A stretch of DNA of 64,000 nt from Flavobacterium marginilacus (GCF_026870155.1 NZ_CP113975.1:1-64000), one strand, 5' to 3'; counted from the stretch's first letter, positions 9,068-18,248 are shown. The notes: generated from the letters alone by a model not told the origin. Numbers and translations are program-made.

Positions 9068-10051
9068 ATGAAAAGAATACTCATTACTGGAGCGGCAGGA
9101 TTTTTAGGTTCTCACTTATGTGACCGTTTCATCAAAGAAGGTTACCATGTAATTGGAATGGATAATCTTATCACTGGAGATCTTAAAAATATTGAGCATC
9201 TGTTCAAATTGGAACATTTTGAATTTTATCATCATGATATTACCAAGTTTGTCCATGTTCCGGGAAACTTAGATTATATTTTACATTTTGCTTCGCCGGC
9301 AAGTCCAATAGATTATTTAAAAATCCCAATCCAGACCTTAAAAGTAGGTTCGTTAGGCACACATAATCTTTTGGGATTAGCAAGAGTAAAAAAAGCCAGA
9401 ATTCTTATTGCATCCACATCCGAAGTTTATGGAGATCCGTTAGTGCATCCGCAGACAGAAGAATATTATGGAAACGTAAATACCATTGGACCAAGAGGAG
9501 TATATGACGAAGCCAAGCGTTTTCAGGAATCCATCACAATGGCCTATCATACTTTTCATGGAGTAGAGACTAGAATTGTACGTATTTTTAATACTTATGG
9601 TCCTAGAATGCGTCTTAATGACGGACGTGTTATTCCTGCATTTATTGGGCAGGCAATTCGGGGAGAAGATTTAACTATTTTTGGTGATGGAATGCAGACC
9701 CGTTCTTTTTGCTATGTTGATGATCAGGTAGAAGGAATTTTTAGATTATTACATTCAGATTATGTTTATCCTGTAAATATTGGAAATCCAGACGAAATCA
9801 CAATTAAGGATTTTGCAGAAGAGATTATTAAATTGACAGGAACAAGCCAAAAAGTAGTTTATCATCCATTACCAATAAATGATCCTTTACAGCGACAGCC
9901 CGACACTACCAAGGCGAAAGAATTATTAGGCTGGGAAGCTAAGGTAAATCGTGCCGACGGAATGAAAATTACTTATGATTATTTTAAATCATTATCCAAG
10001 GAAGAACTATCCAAGGAAGAACACAAGGATTTCTCTAAGTATATCAATTAG
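9068..10051 (+). CDS. UDP-glucuronate decarboxylase (UDP-xylose synthase), SDR family
   Basis: 327 residues. Converts UDP-glucuronate to UDP-xylose with tightly bound NAD. Seen: the Rossmann motif [12 protein letters not shown] at 8-19, the segment STSEVYGDP with the catalytic Ser/Thr, and YxxxK (Tyr146-Lys150). Family length is normal. The later segments [14 protein letters not shown] and GWEAKV are typical of UXS rather than of UDP-glucose 4-epimerase. No UDP-glucose dehydrogenase is in the window, so UDP-glucuronate must come from elsewhere. The stop codon shares one base with the GTG start of the next gene. The product implies xylose, or a derivative, in the surface polysaccharide. Confidence 0.9.
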   Translation: MKRILITGAAGFLGSHLCDRFIKEGYHVIGMDNLITGDLKNIEHLFKLEHFEFYHHDITKFVHVPGNLDYILHFASPASPIDYLKIPIQTLKVGSLGTHNLLGLARVKKARILIASTSEVYGDPLVHPQTEEYYGNVNTIGPRGVYDEAKRFQESITMAYHTFHGVETRIVRIFNTYGPRMRLNDGRVIPAFIGQAIRGEDLTIFGDGMQTRSFCYVDDQVEGIFRLLHSDYVYPVNIGNPDEITIKDFAEEIIKLTGTSQKVVYHPLPINDPLQRQPDTTKAKELLGWEAKVNRADGMKITYDYFKSLSKEELSKEEHKDFSKYIN

Positions 10052-11406
10052 TGAAGACTACAACAGGAATATACTCGGGTTATATTAGACCATTTTCACG
10101 CTTAATAGATTTGATTATTATCATTTTTTTTACAGCGTATTTTTCGGGTATACCTGTTTTTCAAGATTATTATGCTTTTTTCATCAGTTGTGCGTGGTTT
10201 GTCATTGCAGTTAATTTAGGTTTCTATGAAGTCTATCGCTACACCAAAGTGACTACAATTTTGAATTGTACTTTAAAGCAGGCGGCTATTTATACTGTTT
10301 GCTGTTTTGCGATAGCTTATTTTTATCACGACAGCTACAGCTTGAATGCGATATTGCTTTTTACATCAGTATCGATAATAGTCATACTTGGTTGTAAATT
10401 GTTTATTTATTTCTTCCTTCGTAAATTCAGAATTCTATTTGGCAGAAATTCCAGAAGGGTAGTTCTCGTAGGAAAGCAAAGCAGCGTAAAGCCTTTGAAA
10501 CGTTTTTTCGAAGAAAATCCAGATTATGGATACAAACTGATTGAAGTGTTTGATTTGAATCAAAATAAGGATGATGATTATTTCAGTCTGATTTTTTCTT
10601 CTATTTTGAACAATGATATTGACGAAATTTACTGTTCTATGCACGATTTGTCCAGTAAACAGGTTGAAGAATGTATTTTATTTGCTGACAATAATTTAAA
10701 AACACTCAAATTTATTCCAAGTAAAAAACAGTTATTGTCTTTAAATACTGTTTTTGAGTATTATGATTATATTCCGGTAATTTCACAACGGAAAATTTCT
10801 CTTGACGATACCCTGCACAAGATAATCAAGCGTGCTTTTGATATAATTTTTTCATTAGTAATTATAATCGGCATATTGTCTTGGTTAATCCCTATTTTGG
10901 GAATTATAATAAAACTAGATTCAAAAGGGCCGCTGTTTTTTGCACAAAAAAGAAATGGTTTGAATAATAAGGAGTTCAATTGTTTCAAGTTTAGATCAAT
11001 GGCGATAAATAAATTGGCAGATGTTGAGCAGGCTTCTAAAAACGACAACAGAATTACCAAAGTAGGTAAATTTATCCGCAAAACAAGTATCGATGAATTA
11101 CCGCAGTTTTTTAATGTTTTATTTGGAAATATGTCGGTAGTGGGTCCAAGACCGCATATGGTAAAACATACCAATATGTATGCAGAGCGAATAGATAAAT
11201 TTATGGTACGCCATTTAATAAAACCAGGCATAACAGGTCTGGCTCAAACCAAGGGATTTCGAGGAGAAATTGAAACTGACAAAGATATTATCAATAGGGT
11301 ACGATATGATATTTTTTATATCGAAAAATGGACGCTATTGTTAGATTTTAAAATCATTTTTTACACAGTTTATAATGCTTTAAAAGGAGATAAAAAAGCG
11401 TATTAA
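10051..11406 (+). CDS. Undecaprenyl-phosphate sugar phosphotransferase (WcaJ/WbaP-like)
   Basis: 451 residues. Four to five N-terminal membrane helices (about 10-125), a Rossmann-like cytoplasmic domain (about 130-240), a reentrant helix after the KRAFDI motif at about 262, and a C-terminal bacterial sugar transferase domain with FKFRSM, KTSIDELPQFFNVLFG and VGPRPH. It starts repeat-unit assembly by moving a sugar phosphate onto undecaprenyl phosphate. The start is GTG at 10051, overlapping the previous stop codon by one base, so translation is likely coupled. The sugar is probably glucose or another hexose, but sequence alone does not decide this. Confidence 0.9.
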   Translation: MKTTTGIYSGYIRPFSRLIDLIIIIFFTAYFSGIPVFQDYYAFFISCAWFVIAVNLGFYEVYRYTKVTTILNCTLKQAAIYTVCCFAIAYFYHDSYSLNAILLFTSVSIIVILGCKLFIYFFLRKFRILFGRNSRRVVLVGKQSSVKPLKRFFEENPDYGYKLIEVFDLNQNKDDDYFSLIFSSILNNDIDEIYCSMHDLSSKQVEECILFADNNLKTLKFIPSKKQLLSLNTVFEYYDYIPVISQRKISLDDTLHKIIKRAFDIIFSLVIIIGILSWLIPILGIIIKLDSKGPLFFAQKRNGLNNKEFNCFKFRSMAINKLADVEQASKNDNRITKVGKFIRKTSIDELPQFFNVLFGNMSVVGPRPHMVKHTNMYAERIDKFMVRHLIKPGITGLAQTKGFRGEIETDKDIINRVRYDIFYIEKWTLLLDFKIIFYTVYNALKGDKKAY

Positions 11407-11407
11407 A

Positions 11408-12178
11408 ATGGAAATTCCTTTAGTATCTATAATCACACCCTCTTTTAACTCTGAAAAATTCATTGCCGACACTATTCAATCGGTGCGGCATCAAACCTAT
11501 CAAAATTGGGAAATGATTATTGTTGATGATTGTTCCAATGATAATACCGTTTCTATTATCGAACATTTTGCCTCTAATGATGAGAGAATACGTTTTTTCC
11601 AGCTGGATAAAAATTCAGGAGCTGGAATTGCCAGAGAAACTGCTTTATCAAAAGCCAAAGGAAAGTATATCGCTTTTTTGGATGCGGATGATTTATGGAA
11701 GCCATTAAAACTGGAAAAACAGCTTCAATTTCTGGAAGATAATAAAACACCTTTTACATTCTCTTTTTATGACTGTATAAATGAAGAGGGAAACCCGTTA
11801 AAAAAAAGGGTAGAAGCGCCAAGGAACCTTTCATACCGCCAATTGTTTTTCTGCAATTATGTTGGAAATCTTACAGGAATTTATGATGTAAATTATTTTG
11901 GAAAAATAGCTATTTCAACTACACGAAAACGTCAGGACTGGATGGTCTGGCTTACCATTTTGAAAAAAGTTAGGATGGCAAAACCAGTTCCTGAGAGTCT
12001 TGCTTTTTATCGCATTCGGGACAATTCGCTTTCGGCTTCGAAAGTGGATTTATTGAAACATAATTTTGCAGTTTACAGAAATTTTCACGGTTTTAATTTT
12101 GTAAGTTCGCTGTTTATTATGATTGGTTTTTTATTTACCCAATTGATAATAAAACCGTTTTACGTAAAGAAAATTTAG
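11408..12178 (+). CDS. Family 2 glycosyltransferase (GT-A)
   Basis: 256 residues. The N-terminal GT-A fold is clear: SIITPSFNSEKFIADTI, then VDDCSNDNT, then the DxD-type metal site FLDADDLW. The C-terminal segment has the acceptor-side pattern RQDWMVWLTI and ends in a hydrophobic helix, which suggests membrane association. It is separated from the initiating transferase by one base and belongs to the same operon. It ends only two bases before the convergent ORF6N gene. Donor and acceptor are unknown. Confidence 0.9.
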   Translation: MEIPLVSIITPSFNSEKFIADTIQSVRHQTYQNWEMIIVDDCSNDNTVSIIEHFASNDERIRFFQLDKNSGAGIARETALSKAKGKYIAFLDADDLWKPLKLEKQLQFLEDNKTPFTFSFYDCINEEGNPLKKRVEAPRNLSYRQLFFCNYVGNLTGIYDVNYFGKIAISTTRKRQDWMVWLTILKKVRMAKPVPESLAFYRIRDNSLSASKVDLLKHNFAVYRNFHGFNFVSSLFIMIGFLFTQLIIKPFYVKKI

Positions 12179-12180
12179 AA

Positions 12181-12708
12181 TTATTTCTTGTATCCAATTT
12201 TTGTTCTAGGCTGTTCATTTTCTTTTTTATCAGCTAGTTCATCGAGATAGGAGAAAACCAATTCGATATTCTTATCATGGTTTTCCAGCTTTTTCTGAAT
12301 TTGAAGGATGTCAATTTTAATTTCTGTGGTGTCCAAAAGCATTTGTCTTACTTTGGTAAATATTCTCATGATTTGAATATTCGTTTGAATGGCTTTGTCG
12401 CTATTGAGAATACTGGATAACATAAGAATTCCATGTTCAGTGAATACCATAGGAGCATATCGTAAACCCATCTTATCAGAATTGGAGGTCGCAATTTGCG
12501 ACCTCCAATTTGTAAATTCTTCTTTTGTAAGTTCAAACATGAAATCATCAGGAAAACGCGAAATATTACGTTTAACTTGTTCTTTTAATCTTTTAGTTTC
12601 AATCCCATAAAGTAAAGCTAAATCACGATCAAGCATCACTTTTTGATTGCGGATAAAGTAAATTTTGTTAGAAATTAATTCTTCTGAAAGCAGTATTTCG
12701 TTTACCAT
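12181..12708 (-). CDS. ORF6N-domain DNA-binding protein
   Basis: 175 residues. The ORF6N domain covers about residues 5-90 (IRNQKVMLDRDLALLYGIETKRLKEQ, then RFPDDFMFELTKEE, then YAPMVFTEHGILMLSS shown in parts). The C-terminal third is a predicted coiled coil. ORF6N proteins are common in Bacteroidota chromosomes and phages and are thought to bind DNA; their cellular role is unclear. The segment coding for residues around NWRSQIATSN contains a 31-base perfect palindrome, and a related palindrome lies 16-32 bases before the start codon, which could allow self-recognition. The gene interrupts the polysaccharide locus and looks like an independent insertion. Confidence 0.85.
   Translation of the reverse strand: MVNEILLSEELISNKIYFIRNQKVMLDRDLALLYGIETKRLKEQVKRNISRFPDDFMFELTKEEFTNWRSQIATSNSDKMGLRYAPMVFTEHGILMLSSILNSDKAIQTNIQIMRIFTKVRQMLLDTTEIKIDILQIQKKLENHDKNIELVFSYLDELADKKENEQPRTKIGYKK
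12480..12510. repeat. 31-base perfect palindrome inside the ORF6N gene
   Basis: Two 15-base arms around one central base, with core GGTCGCAA-T-TTGCGACC. Arms at 12480-12494 and 12496-12510 are exact complements. It is translated as part of the ORF6N protein. Confidence 0.9.
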
Positions 12709-12723
12709 ATATTATTTCTTTAA

Positions 12724-12740
12724 GGTCGCAATATGCGACC
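12724..12740. repeat. Second copy of the GGTCGCA palindrome, upstream of the ORF6N gene
   Basis: GGTCGCA, three central bases, then TGCGACC: the same core as the palindrome inside the gene. It ends 16 bases from the start codon and is placed like an operator or a leader hairpin. Confidence 0.8.
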
Positions 12741-12784
12741 ACCAATTTTAAATTAAAAAAGATAAATATATGATTTTATTTACA

Positions 12785-14095
12785 TTATAAAAAAGAAGTA
12801 AACTGTTTCAATTTGCCGCGATTGCTTCTTTCTAGAGTTGTTTTTCTGTTAAAAGTAAAAAGTAAATTGGGTTCAAGATAAAGTGAAACAGCTTTGTTAA
12901 TCTTTTCGATTTGTTCCTCATTCAGTTCTGAATCACTCACATATTCCACTTCAAATGCGTTTATCTTCATTTGTTTGATGACAAATTCTTTTACGTTTCC
13001 ATCGTCTTCGATGATGCTTTTGGTTACATAATAAAAGGTCAATCCAGGTGACTTTTTACCACTTGGCAAAATGGCCACATCATTGGTTCTGCCGATTAAT
13101 TGTTTGAGGATTGGTTTCTTTAGTGTGCTTTTTTCATCCAAAATTCCAATGTCACCAAGATCGTATCGAATGAAAGGATGTGCTTTATTGAAGAGTGAAG
13201 TAATCACAATCCGTCCAGAAGTTCCGTTGGGAACTGCCTGATTATTTTCATCCAAAATTTCCACAAACAGTGTTTCGGAATTGACCTGCCATTCGCCGTC
13301 TGGATTTTGAAAAGCAATTAAGTCTAATTCTGAAGCGCCGTATTCATTGACAATAGGAATACCAAATTGTTTTTCCAACAGCAGTTTGTCTTCTTCAAAA
13401 AGCATTTCCGAAGTGACCATACATACTTTCAAAGTCGGACAGATTTCCTTTAGAATGATATTTTTTTTCTGTAAAAATTTAGCAAATAAAACTATCGATG
13501 AGGTATATCCGTTGATATAGTCGAATTTTTTGGTTTTAAAATCTTTCAGAAAACTTTCTAAAACTTCGTCTGACAAATTGAATATGGAAAACCGATACCG
13601 ATGACTCAAAAAATCCTTAAAGCGTTCTTTTTTGTTTCCGATAAAATCCAGAGGAATACCATAAAATCGGGCTTGATAGGAAGAATTAAAATCGATTCCG
13701 AACCAGCCAAAACGATAAATGTTGGAAGCCCAAGTCAAGGCATGGCAAAATTTATTTTTGGCAAACACAAAAGGATGCCCGCTGGAACCAGATGTTTTGT
13801 TGAGGTAAACCGATTTTTCATTGTAACCCAAAGAAAGCCTTTCTGCTAAAGGTTTCTGCAGGTTTGTTTTGTTCAAAATAGGTAAATCAGACCAGTTTTT
13901 AAACGAATCTGTCTGCGCTAATGCTGCATAAAACGGATTATTCTTTAAATGAAAATTGACAATTTCTGCTTTTTTCTGTTCAATAAAATGTTCGAAATTT
14001 TCTTCTGGAATGGCAATAATTCTCTGCAGTTCAGCTTTGGCTTCCTTCATTGGGAAACCATTTATTTTTAGAGTCAGGTTGAATATTTTTAGCAT
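12785..14095 (-). CDS. CapK-like phenylacetate-CoA ligase family adenylate-forming protein
   Basis: 436 residues of the ANL superfamily. Seen: the phosphate-binding loop LNKTSGSSGHPFVF, the adenine motif NEYGASELDLIAF, and the catalytic loop RYDLGDIG, followed by a C-terminal lid with IGRTNDV. CapK-type members occur in capsule loci and are thought to activate an acid for transfer or modification of the glycan; the substrate is unknown. An in-frame ATG at 14050 (residue 16) is an alternative start. It faces purD divergently, with a TATTTTTG element at 14115-14122. It is the last gene assigned to the polysaccharide locus. Confidence 0.85.
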   Translation of the reverse strand: MLKIFNLTLKINGFPMKEAKAELQRIIAIPEENFEHFIEQKKAEIVNFHLKNNPFYAALAQTDSFKNWSDLPILNKTNLQKPLAERLSLGYNEKSVYLNKTSGSSGHPFVFAKNKFCHALTWASNIYRFGWFGIDFNSSYQARFYGIPLDFIGNKKERFKDFLSHRYRFSIFNLSDEVLESFLKDFKTKKFDYINGYTSSIVLFAKFLQKKNIILKEICPTLKVCMVTSEMLFEEDKLLLEKQFGIPIVNEYGASELDLIAFQNPDGEWQVNSETLFVEILDENNQAVPNGTSGRIVITSLFNKAHPFIRYDLGDIGILDEKSTLKKPILKQLIGRTNDVAILPSGKKSPGLTFYYVTKSIIEDDGNVKEFVIKQMKINAFEVEYVSDSELNEEQIEKINKAVSLYLEPNLLFTFNRKTTLERSNRGKLKQFTSFL

Positions 14096-14114
14096 CTGCA
14101 GGAATAAATTTCTT

Positions 14115-14122
14115 CAAAAATA
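14115..14122 (-). promoter_or_regulatory. Candidate -7 element for the CapK-like gene
   Basis: Reads TATTTTTG on the minus strand, 20 bases before the upstream start codon; matches TAnnTTTG. No -33 element was identified. Confidence 0.35.
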
Positions 14123-14196
14123 ATATTTAGCCGTCACTATTGAGGATTAAACGGCAACTTTTTGGGATATAATTATTTTTTACGTTCAAAACGGAT

Positions 14197-14204
14197 TATT
14201 TTTG
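14197..14204 (+). promoter_or_regulatory. Candidate -7 element for purD
   Basis: TATTTTTG, a TAnnTTTG match 26 bases before the purD start and in the expected position. The -33 element is not clear. Confidence 0.45.
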
Positions 14205-14230
14205 CACCACAACTTTTATAAAACTACACC

Positions 14231-15505
14231 ATGAATATTTTACTATTAGGATCAGGAGGAAGAGAACATGCTTTTGCATGGAAAATGATTCAAAGTCCGC
14301 TTTGTGACACCCTTTTTGTAGCACCGGGAAATGCCGGTACTGCTCAAATTGCCAAAAACATAGACATCAGCGCCACTGATTTCGAAGCTATAAAAGCATT
14401 GGTTATCAAAGAAAATGTAGAAATGGTTGTTGTAGGGCCGGAAGATCCTTTGGTAAAAGGGATTTATGACTTTTTCCTAAATGATGCGGATTTAAAAAAT
14501 ATCCCAGTAATTGGTCCTTCAAAAATTGGAGCAACATTAGAAGGAAGTAAAGAGTTTGCTAAAGAATTTTTGATGAAACATAGAATTCCAACAGCAGCTT
14601 ATGATAGTTTTACAGCTGAAACGGTTGAAAAAGGATGTAAATTTCTAGAAACATTACAGCCTCCTTATGTTTTGAAAGCTGATGGTTTAGCAGCTGGAAA
14701 AGGAGTTTTGATTATTCAGGATTTAGCGGAAGCGCAATCAGAATTAAGAAACATGTTAGTAGGCCAAAAATTTGGCGCTGCAAGTGCTAAAGTAGTAATC
14801 GAAGAATTTCTTGACGGAATCGAATTAAGCTGTTTTGTTTTGACAGATGGGAAAAGCTATAAAATTCTTCCAACGGCCAAAGATTACAAACGAATTGGCG
14901 AAGGTGACACGGGTTTGAATACAGGCGGAATGGGAGCTGTTTCTCCAGTTCCTTATGTTGATGCTGTTTTGATGGAAAAAATTGAAACCCGTATTGTAAA
15001 ACCAACTATCGAAGGTTTTCAAAAGGATGGAATCGCATACAAAGGTTTCGTATTTATTGGACTGATCAATGTTAATAATGAACCAATTGTCATCGAATAT
15101 AACGTAAGAATGGGAGATCCGGAAACGGAAGTAGTTGTTCCAAGATTAAAATCGGATTTAGTAGAATTGTTTTTGGCTGTTGCCAATGAAAAACTGGACG
15201 AGTTCAATCTTGAAGTGGATGAAAGAAGCGCAACTACCGTTATGATAGTATCGGGAGGTTACCCTGAGGATTTTGAGAAAAGAAAAGTGATTTCAGGTTT
15301 AGAATCAGTTACCGATTCTATCGTTTTTCATGCGGGAACCAAATTAGACAATGGAAACGTGGTGACGAATGGCGGAAGGGTAATGGCAATTACTTCTTAT
15401 GGAGATAATTTTCAGGAAGCCCTGAATAAATCATACCAAAATGTAAATAAACTGCATTTTGAAAAAATGAATTTCAGAAAAGATATAGGTTTCGATTTAA
15501 TCTAA
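14231..15505 (+). CDS. purD: Phosphoribosylamine--glycine ligase
   Basis: 424 residues, the usual length. Catalyses the ATP-dependent joining of glycine to phosphoribosylamine, the second step of purine synthesis. Seen: N-terminal LLGSGGREHAFAWK, the linker GPEDPLVKGI, the ATP-grasp core with LKADGLAAGKGV, and the metal/ATP segment VIEYNVRMGDPETEVV. It stands alone, not in a purine operon, and ends in a bidirectional terminator shared with the convergent gene. It marks the boundary between the polysaccharide locus and core genes. Confidence 0.97.
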   Translation: MNILLLGSGGREHAFAWKMIQSPLCDTLFVAPGNAGTAQIAKNIDISATDFEAIKALVIKENVEMVVVGPEDPLVKGIYDFFLNDADLKNIPVIGPSKIGATLEGSKEFAKEFLMKHRIPTAAYDSFTAETVEKGCKFLETLQPPYVLKADGLAAGKGVLIIQDLAEAQSELRNMLVGQKFGAASAKVVIEEFLDGIELSCFVLTDGKSYKILPTAKDYKRIGEGDTGLNTGGMGAVSPVPYVDAVLMEKIETRIVKPTIEGFQKDGIAYKGFVFIGLINVNNEPIVIEYNVRMGDPETEVVVPRLKSDLVELFLAVANEKLDEFNLEVDERSATTVMIVSGGYPEDFEKRKVISGLESVTDSIVFHAGTKLDNGNVVTNGGRVMAITSYGDNFQEALNKSYQNVNKLHFEKMNFRKDIGFDLI

Positions 15506-15510
15506 AATAA

Positions 15511-15558
15511 AAAACACGAATTAAACAATATTAAAAGTTCAATTCGTGTTTTAATTTT
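15511..15558. terminator. Bidirectional terminator between purD and the DUF6341-like gene
   Basis: Twelve-base perfect stem (AAAACACGAATT at 15511-15522 with AATTCGTGTTTT at 15541-15552), with T-rich runs on both strands after the stem. It lies between convergent genes and can serve both. Confidence 0.8.
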
Positions 15559-15573
15559 TATTTGGATTGGAGA

Positions 15574-15813
15574 TTATTTTTCGTCACCCAAAAAAGAATG
15601 TGCTGTAGTATCTTGATATTCTTCTCCGTTTTCTTTTTGTAATTTCAATTGTTTAATCCAATAAACGATAGCAACTGCACAAATAATCATAAAGATCCAG
15701 TTGATAGTATTGGCACCAAACCAAGTTTTAAGTTCTAATGAACGCAAAAAGTCTAAGGGAGCGAATAAAATATTTACGAATAAGTATTGAATTCCTTCAA
15801 AAAATGATGTCAT
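15574..15813 (-). CDS. Small membrane protein, DUF6341-like
   Basis: 79 residues with one clear membrane helix at about 33-53 (NWIFMIICAVAIVYWIKQ) and an N-terminal amphipathic segment. I recognise it as a conserved flavobacterial small protein (DUF6341, from memory) usually found next to a DUF6427 protein and upp, as here. Function unknown. The upstream region to 15961 contains a TACTTTTG element on the minus strand at 15942-15949, far from the start. Confidence 0.75.
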   Translation of the reverse strand: MTSFFEGIQYLFVNILFAPLDFLRSLELKTWFGANTINWIFMIICAVAIVYWIKQLKLQKENGEEYQDTTAHSFLGDEK

Positions 15814-15961
15814 AATATATCTCTTTAATTTTTTTATTATTTTTTTTGTTTTGGAATTTTGAACGTTAAAAAAAAGAATTCATCAGAATCTTTTTTAATC
15901 TTGCCTAATTCCTTTTTAAACAAGTATTATATTTACAGTCACAAAAGTATAAAATATCCTT

Positions 15962-16891
15962 ATGATAACAAGTGTTTTTAGAAAATCTACACCATTTAAT
16001 TTTTCTTTGGTTGTTATTTTAATGCTGGTTTTCTTTTTTCTATATCAAATTCAAGATGTAACTTGGACTAATTCTGTTATTCTTATTCTTCAAAAAACCG
16101 GTTTATTTCTGATTTTATTTGCAACCGTTTTTCTTACTAGTTTTATATCCAAAAAGAATGGACTGAGCAGGGACAGTACTTACACGGCTTTTTTTGCTTT
16201 TTTATACTTGATTTTTTTTCCAGATTTATTCAACAATCCCAATTTAATTCTGTCCAATTTTTTTGTTCTCTTGGCCATTCGAAGGCTTATTTCTCTGCAG
16301 ACGCTGAAAGAATCAAAAGAGAAGCTTTTTGATGCTTCATTGTGGATTTTTATTGCAGCTTTATTTCAATTTTGGAGTATTTTATATATCCTTTTGGTAT
16401 TTATATCGGTCATATTTCATGTTTCCAGTGATTATAGAAATTGGGTTATTCCATTTATAGCTCTTTTTGCTGTGTCTATTTTATTTGCTGCCTGCTCTTT
16501 AATTTTTGATATAAACAGCATTGCATTTTTAAAAGAGAGCAGCCAAATAGATTTTGACATTGATTATTTCACTAATAATTATCAAAACGCCTCTTTTTCT
16601 ATATACATTACTGTGGCATTATTTTTTATAATTTCGACTTTTTCCACCTTATCGAGCAGACCTTTGGTGCTGCTTTCATCTTATAAAAAAGTTATTGCAT
16701 CATTCTTTATCGGAATTTTAGTTTTTGTTCTATCTGCCAATAAAAGCAATGAAACACTGGTTTTTACATTTGCACCATTGGCGATTCTGTCAACATCTCA
16801 TATCGAAATATCGCAGCCTAAACTGAAAGAAGAAATTGTGTTATTTGTGCTTTTGGCGTGCAGTTTATTTGCATTTTTCTCCCAGTTATAA
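15962..16891 (+). CDS. Polytopic membrane protein, DUF6427-like
   Basis: 309 residues with about eight to nine membrane helices. The start MITSVFRKSTPFNF is the one I associate with the DUF6427 family of Bacteroidota. No catalytic motif is visible. It is divergent from the DUF6341-like gene. Its last six bases overlap the end of upp on the opposite strand, so there is no separate terminator between them. Role unknown; the recurring linkage to upp is the only hint. Confidence 0.75.
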   Translation: MITSVFRKSTPFNFSLVVILMLVFFFLYQIQDVTWTNSVILILQKTGLFLILFATVFLTSFISKKNGLSRDSTYTAFFAFLYLIFFPDLFNNPNLILSNFFVLLAIRRLISLQTLKESKEKLFDASLWIFIAALFQFWSILYILLVFISVIFHVSSDYRNWVIPFIALFAVSILFAACSLIFDINSIAFLKESSQIDFDIDYFTNNYQNASFSIYITVALFFIISTFSTLSSRPLVLLSSYKKVIASFFIGILVFVLSANKSNETLVFTFAPLAILSTSHIEISQPKLKEEIVLFVLLACSLFAFFSQL

Positions 16892-17539
16892 TTTGGTTCC
16901 ATAAGAGAGATCCCCGGCATCACCCAATCCAGGGACAATATAGCTTTTATCATTAAGTTTTTCATCGAGTGAAGCAATCCAAAGATGGCATACATCTGGT
17001 AAATTTTGTTTTAGATAAGCAACGCCTTCAGGAGCGGCAATAATTACAGCAATATGGATTTCTTTGGGAGTGCCCCGTTCGGTTAATTTATTAAAAACGG
17101 CAGCAATAGATTGTCCGGTAGCAAGCATAGGGTCTACCAGCAAAATATTTTTTCCGTTAAAATCGGCAACTGCCTGATAATCTAAATGAATTTCAAAAAA
17201 ATCATCATTATTGGGATGATGTCTGTAGGCCGAAATAAAACCATTTTCTGCATTGTCAAAGTAGTTTAAAAAACCTTGGTGTAAAGCTAATCCTGCCCTC
17301 AGGATAGAACATACAACCAGCTGATCAGCAATTTCGGTAGTTTTTTTAATGCCAAGAGGGGTTGTAGTTTCGACATCTTTGTATTGAAAAGACTGACTCA
17401 TTTCGTAAGCCATAATTTCGCCGATACGCTCTATGTTTCTGCGAAAACGCATACTGTCTTTTTGAATATCAACATTACGGATTTGACTTAAAAAATGATT
17501 CAGCACGCTATTTTTCTCCGATAAATAATGAATTTCCAT
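16886..17539 (-). CDS. upp: Uracil phosphoribosyltransferase
   Basis: 217 residues. Makes UMP from uracil and PRPP (pyrimidine salvage). Seen: RAGLALHQG at 81-89 and the PRPP-binding loop LLVDPMLATGQS at about 133-144, with the C-terminal uracil-binding segment IVPGLGDAGDLSYG. Length is normal. It is convergent and slightly overlapping with the DUF6427-like gene and divergent from the DUF4254 gene, with which it shares an intergenic region carrying two opposed -7 elements. Confidence 0.95.
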   Translation of the reverse strand: MEIHYLSEKNSVLNHFLSQIRNVDIQKDSMRFRRNIERIGEIMAYEMSQSFQYKDVETTTPLGIKKTTEIADQLVVCSILRAGLALHQGFLNYFDNAENGFISAYRHHPNNDDFFEIHLDYQAVADFNGKNILLVDPMLATGQSIAAVFNKLTERGTPKEIHIAVIIAAPEGVAYLKQNLPDVCHLWIASLDEKLNDKSYIVPGLGDAGDLSYGTKL

Positions 17540-17584
17540 GGAATTGTGATTAGAAATTTAATTTGTGTCGTTTTTTTATACTAT

Positions 17585-17592
17585 CAAAAGTA
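17585..17592 (-). promoter_or_regulatory. Candidate -7 element for upp
   Basis: Reads TACTTTTG on the minus strand, 46 bases before upp; matches TAnnTTTG. Confidence 0.4.
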
Positions 17593-17599
17593 TAAAAAG

Positions 17600-17607
17600 T
17601 ATCTTTG
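17600..17607 (+). promoter_or_regulatory. Candidate -7 element for the DUF4254 gene
   Basis: TATCTTTG, a TAnnTTTG match 21 bases before the start; back to back with the upp element. Confidence 0.45.
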
Positions 17608-17628
17608 TGTTTCTAAAATCATAAAGAT

Positions 17629-18234
17629 ATGTTTTCAAAATTAGCTTATTCAGTATTTGAGCAAAGTATAAAAGATTATCATGTATTTGATAATGTTGAC
17701 CAGCCTATAAACAATCCTTTTCCAAAAGATAAATTCGAACATTTATTGTACCTAAAAAATTGGATTGACACTGTTCAATGGCATTATGAAGATATTATTC
17801 GTGATCCGAATATTGATCCAGTTGCTGCTTTGACATTAAAGAGAAAAATTGATGCTTCGAACCAGGAACGTACTGATATGGTAGAATATATCGACAGTTA
17901 TTTTCTTCAAAAATACAGCCAGATAGTTGTTAAAAATGGTGCAAAAATTAACTCCGAAAGTCCAGCTTGGGCATTTGACAGATTGTCTATTTTGGCTTTG
18001 AAAATTTATCACATGAATGAGGAAGCTACACGTGCCGAAGCTTCACAGGATCACAGAGATAAATGTCAGGCAAAATTGAATATCCTTTTGGAACAAAGAA
18101 GCGATTTGTCGACGGCAATCGAAGAATTATTGACAGACATCGAAAACGGAGATAAATTCATGAAAGTGTACAAACAAATGAAAATGTACAATGACGATGA
18201 ATTGAACCCTGTTTTGTATCAAAATAAGAAGTAA
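17629..18234 (+). CDS. DUF4254 domain protein
   Basis: 201 residues, soluble and helical, with the DUF4254 hallmarks LKNWIDTVQWHYEDIIRDP and LKRKIDASNQERTDMVEYID. In Bacteroidota these proteins are usually next to a family 9 glycosyltransferase, as here, so a role in lipopolysaccharide or glycan synthesis is commonly guessed but not shown. The gene is followed by a long terminator hairpin, so it may be transcribed apart from the glycosyltransferase. Confidence 0.85.
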   Translation: MFSKLAYSVFEQSIKDYHVFDNVDQPINNPFPKDKFEHLLYLKNWIDTVQWHYEDIIRDPNIDPVAALTLKRKIDASNQERTDMVEYIDSYFLQKYSQIVVKNGAKINSESPAWAFDRLSILALKIYHMNEEATRAEASQDHRDKCQAKLNILLEQRSDLSTAIEELLTDIENGDKFMKVYKQMKMYNDDELNPVLYQNKK

Positions 18235-18248
18235 GTAAAATTTATTTG

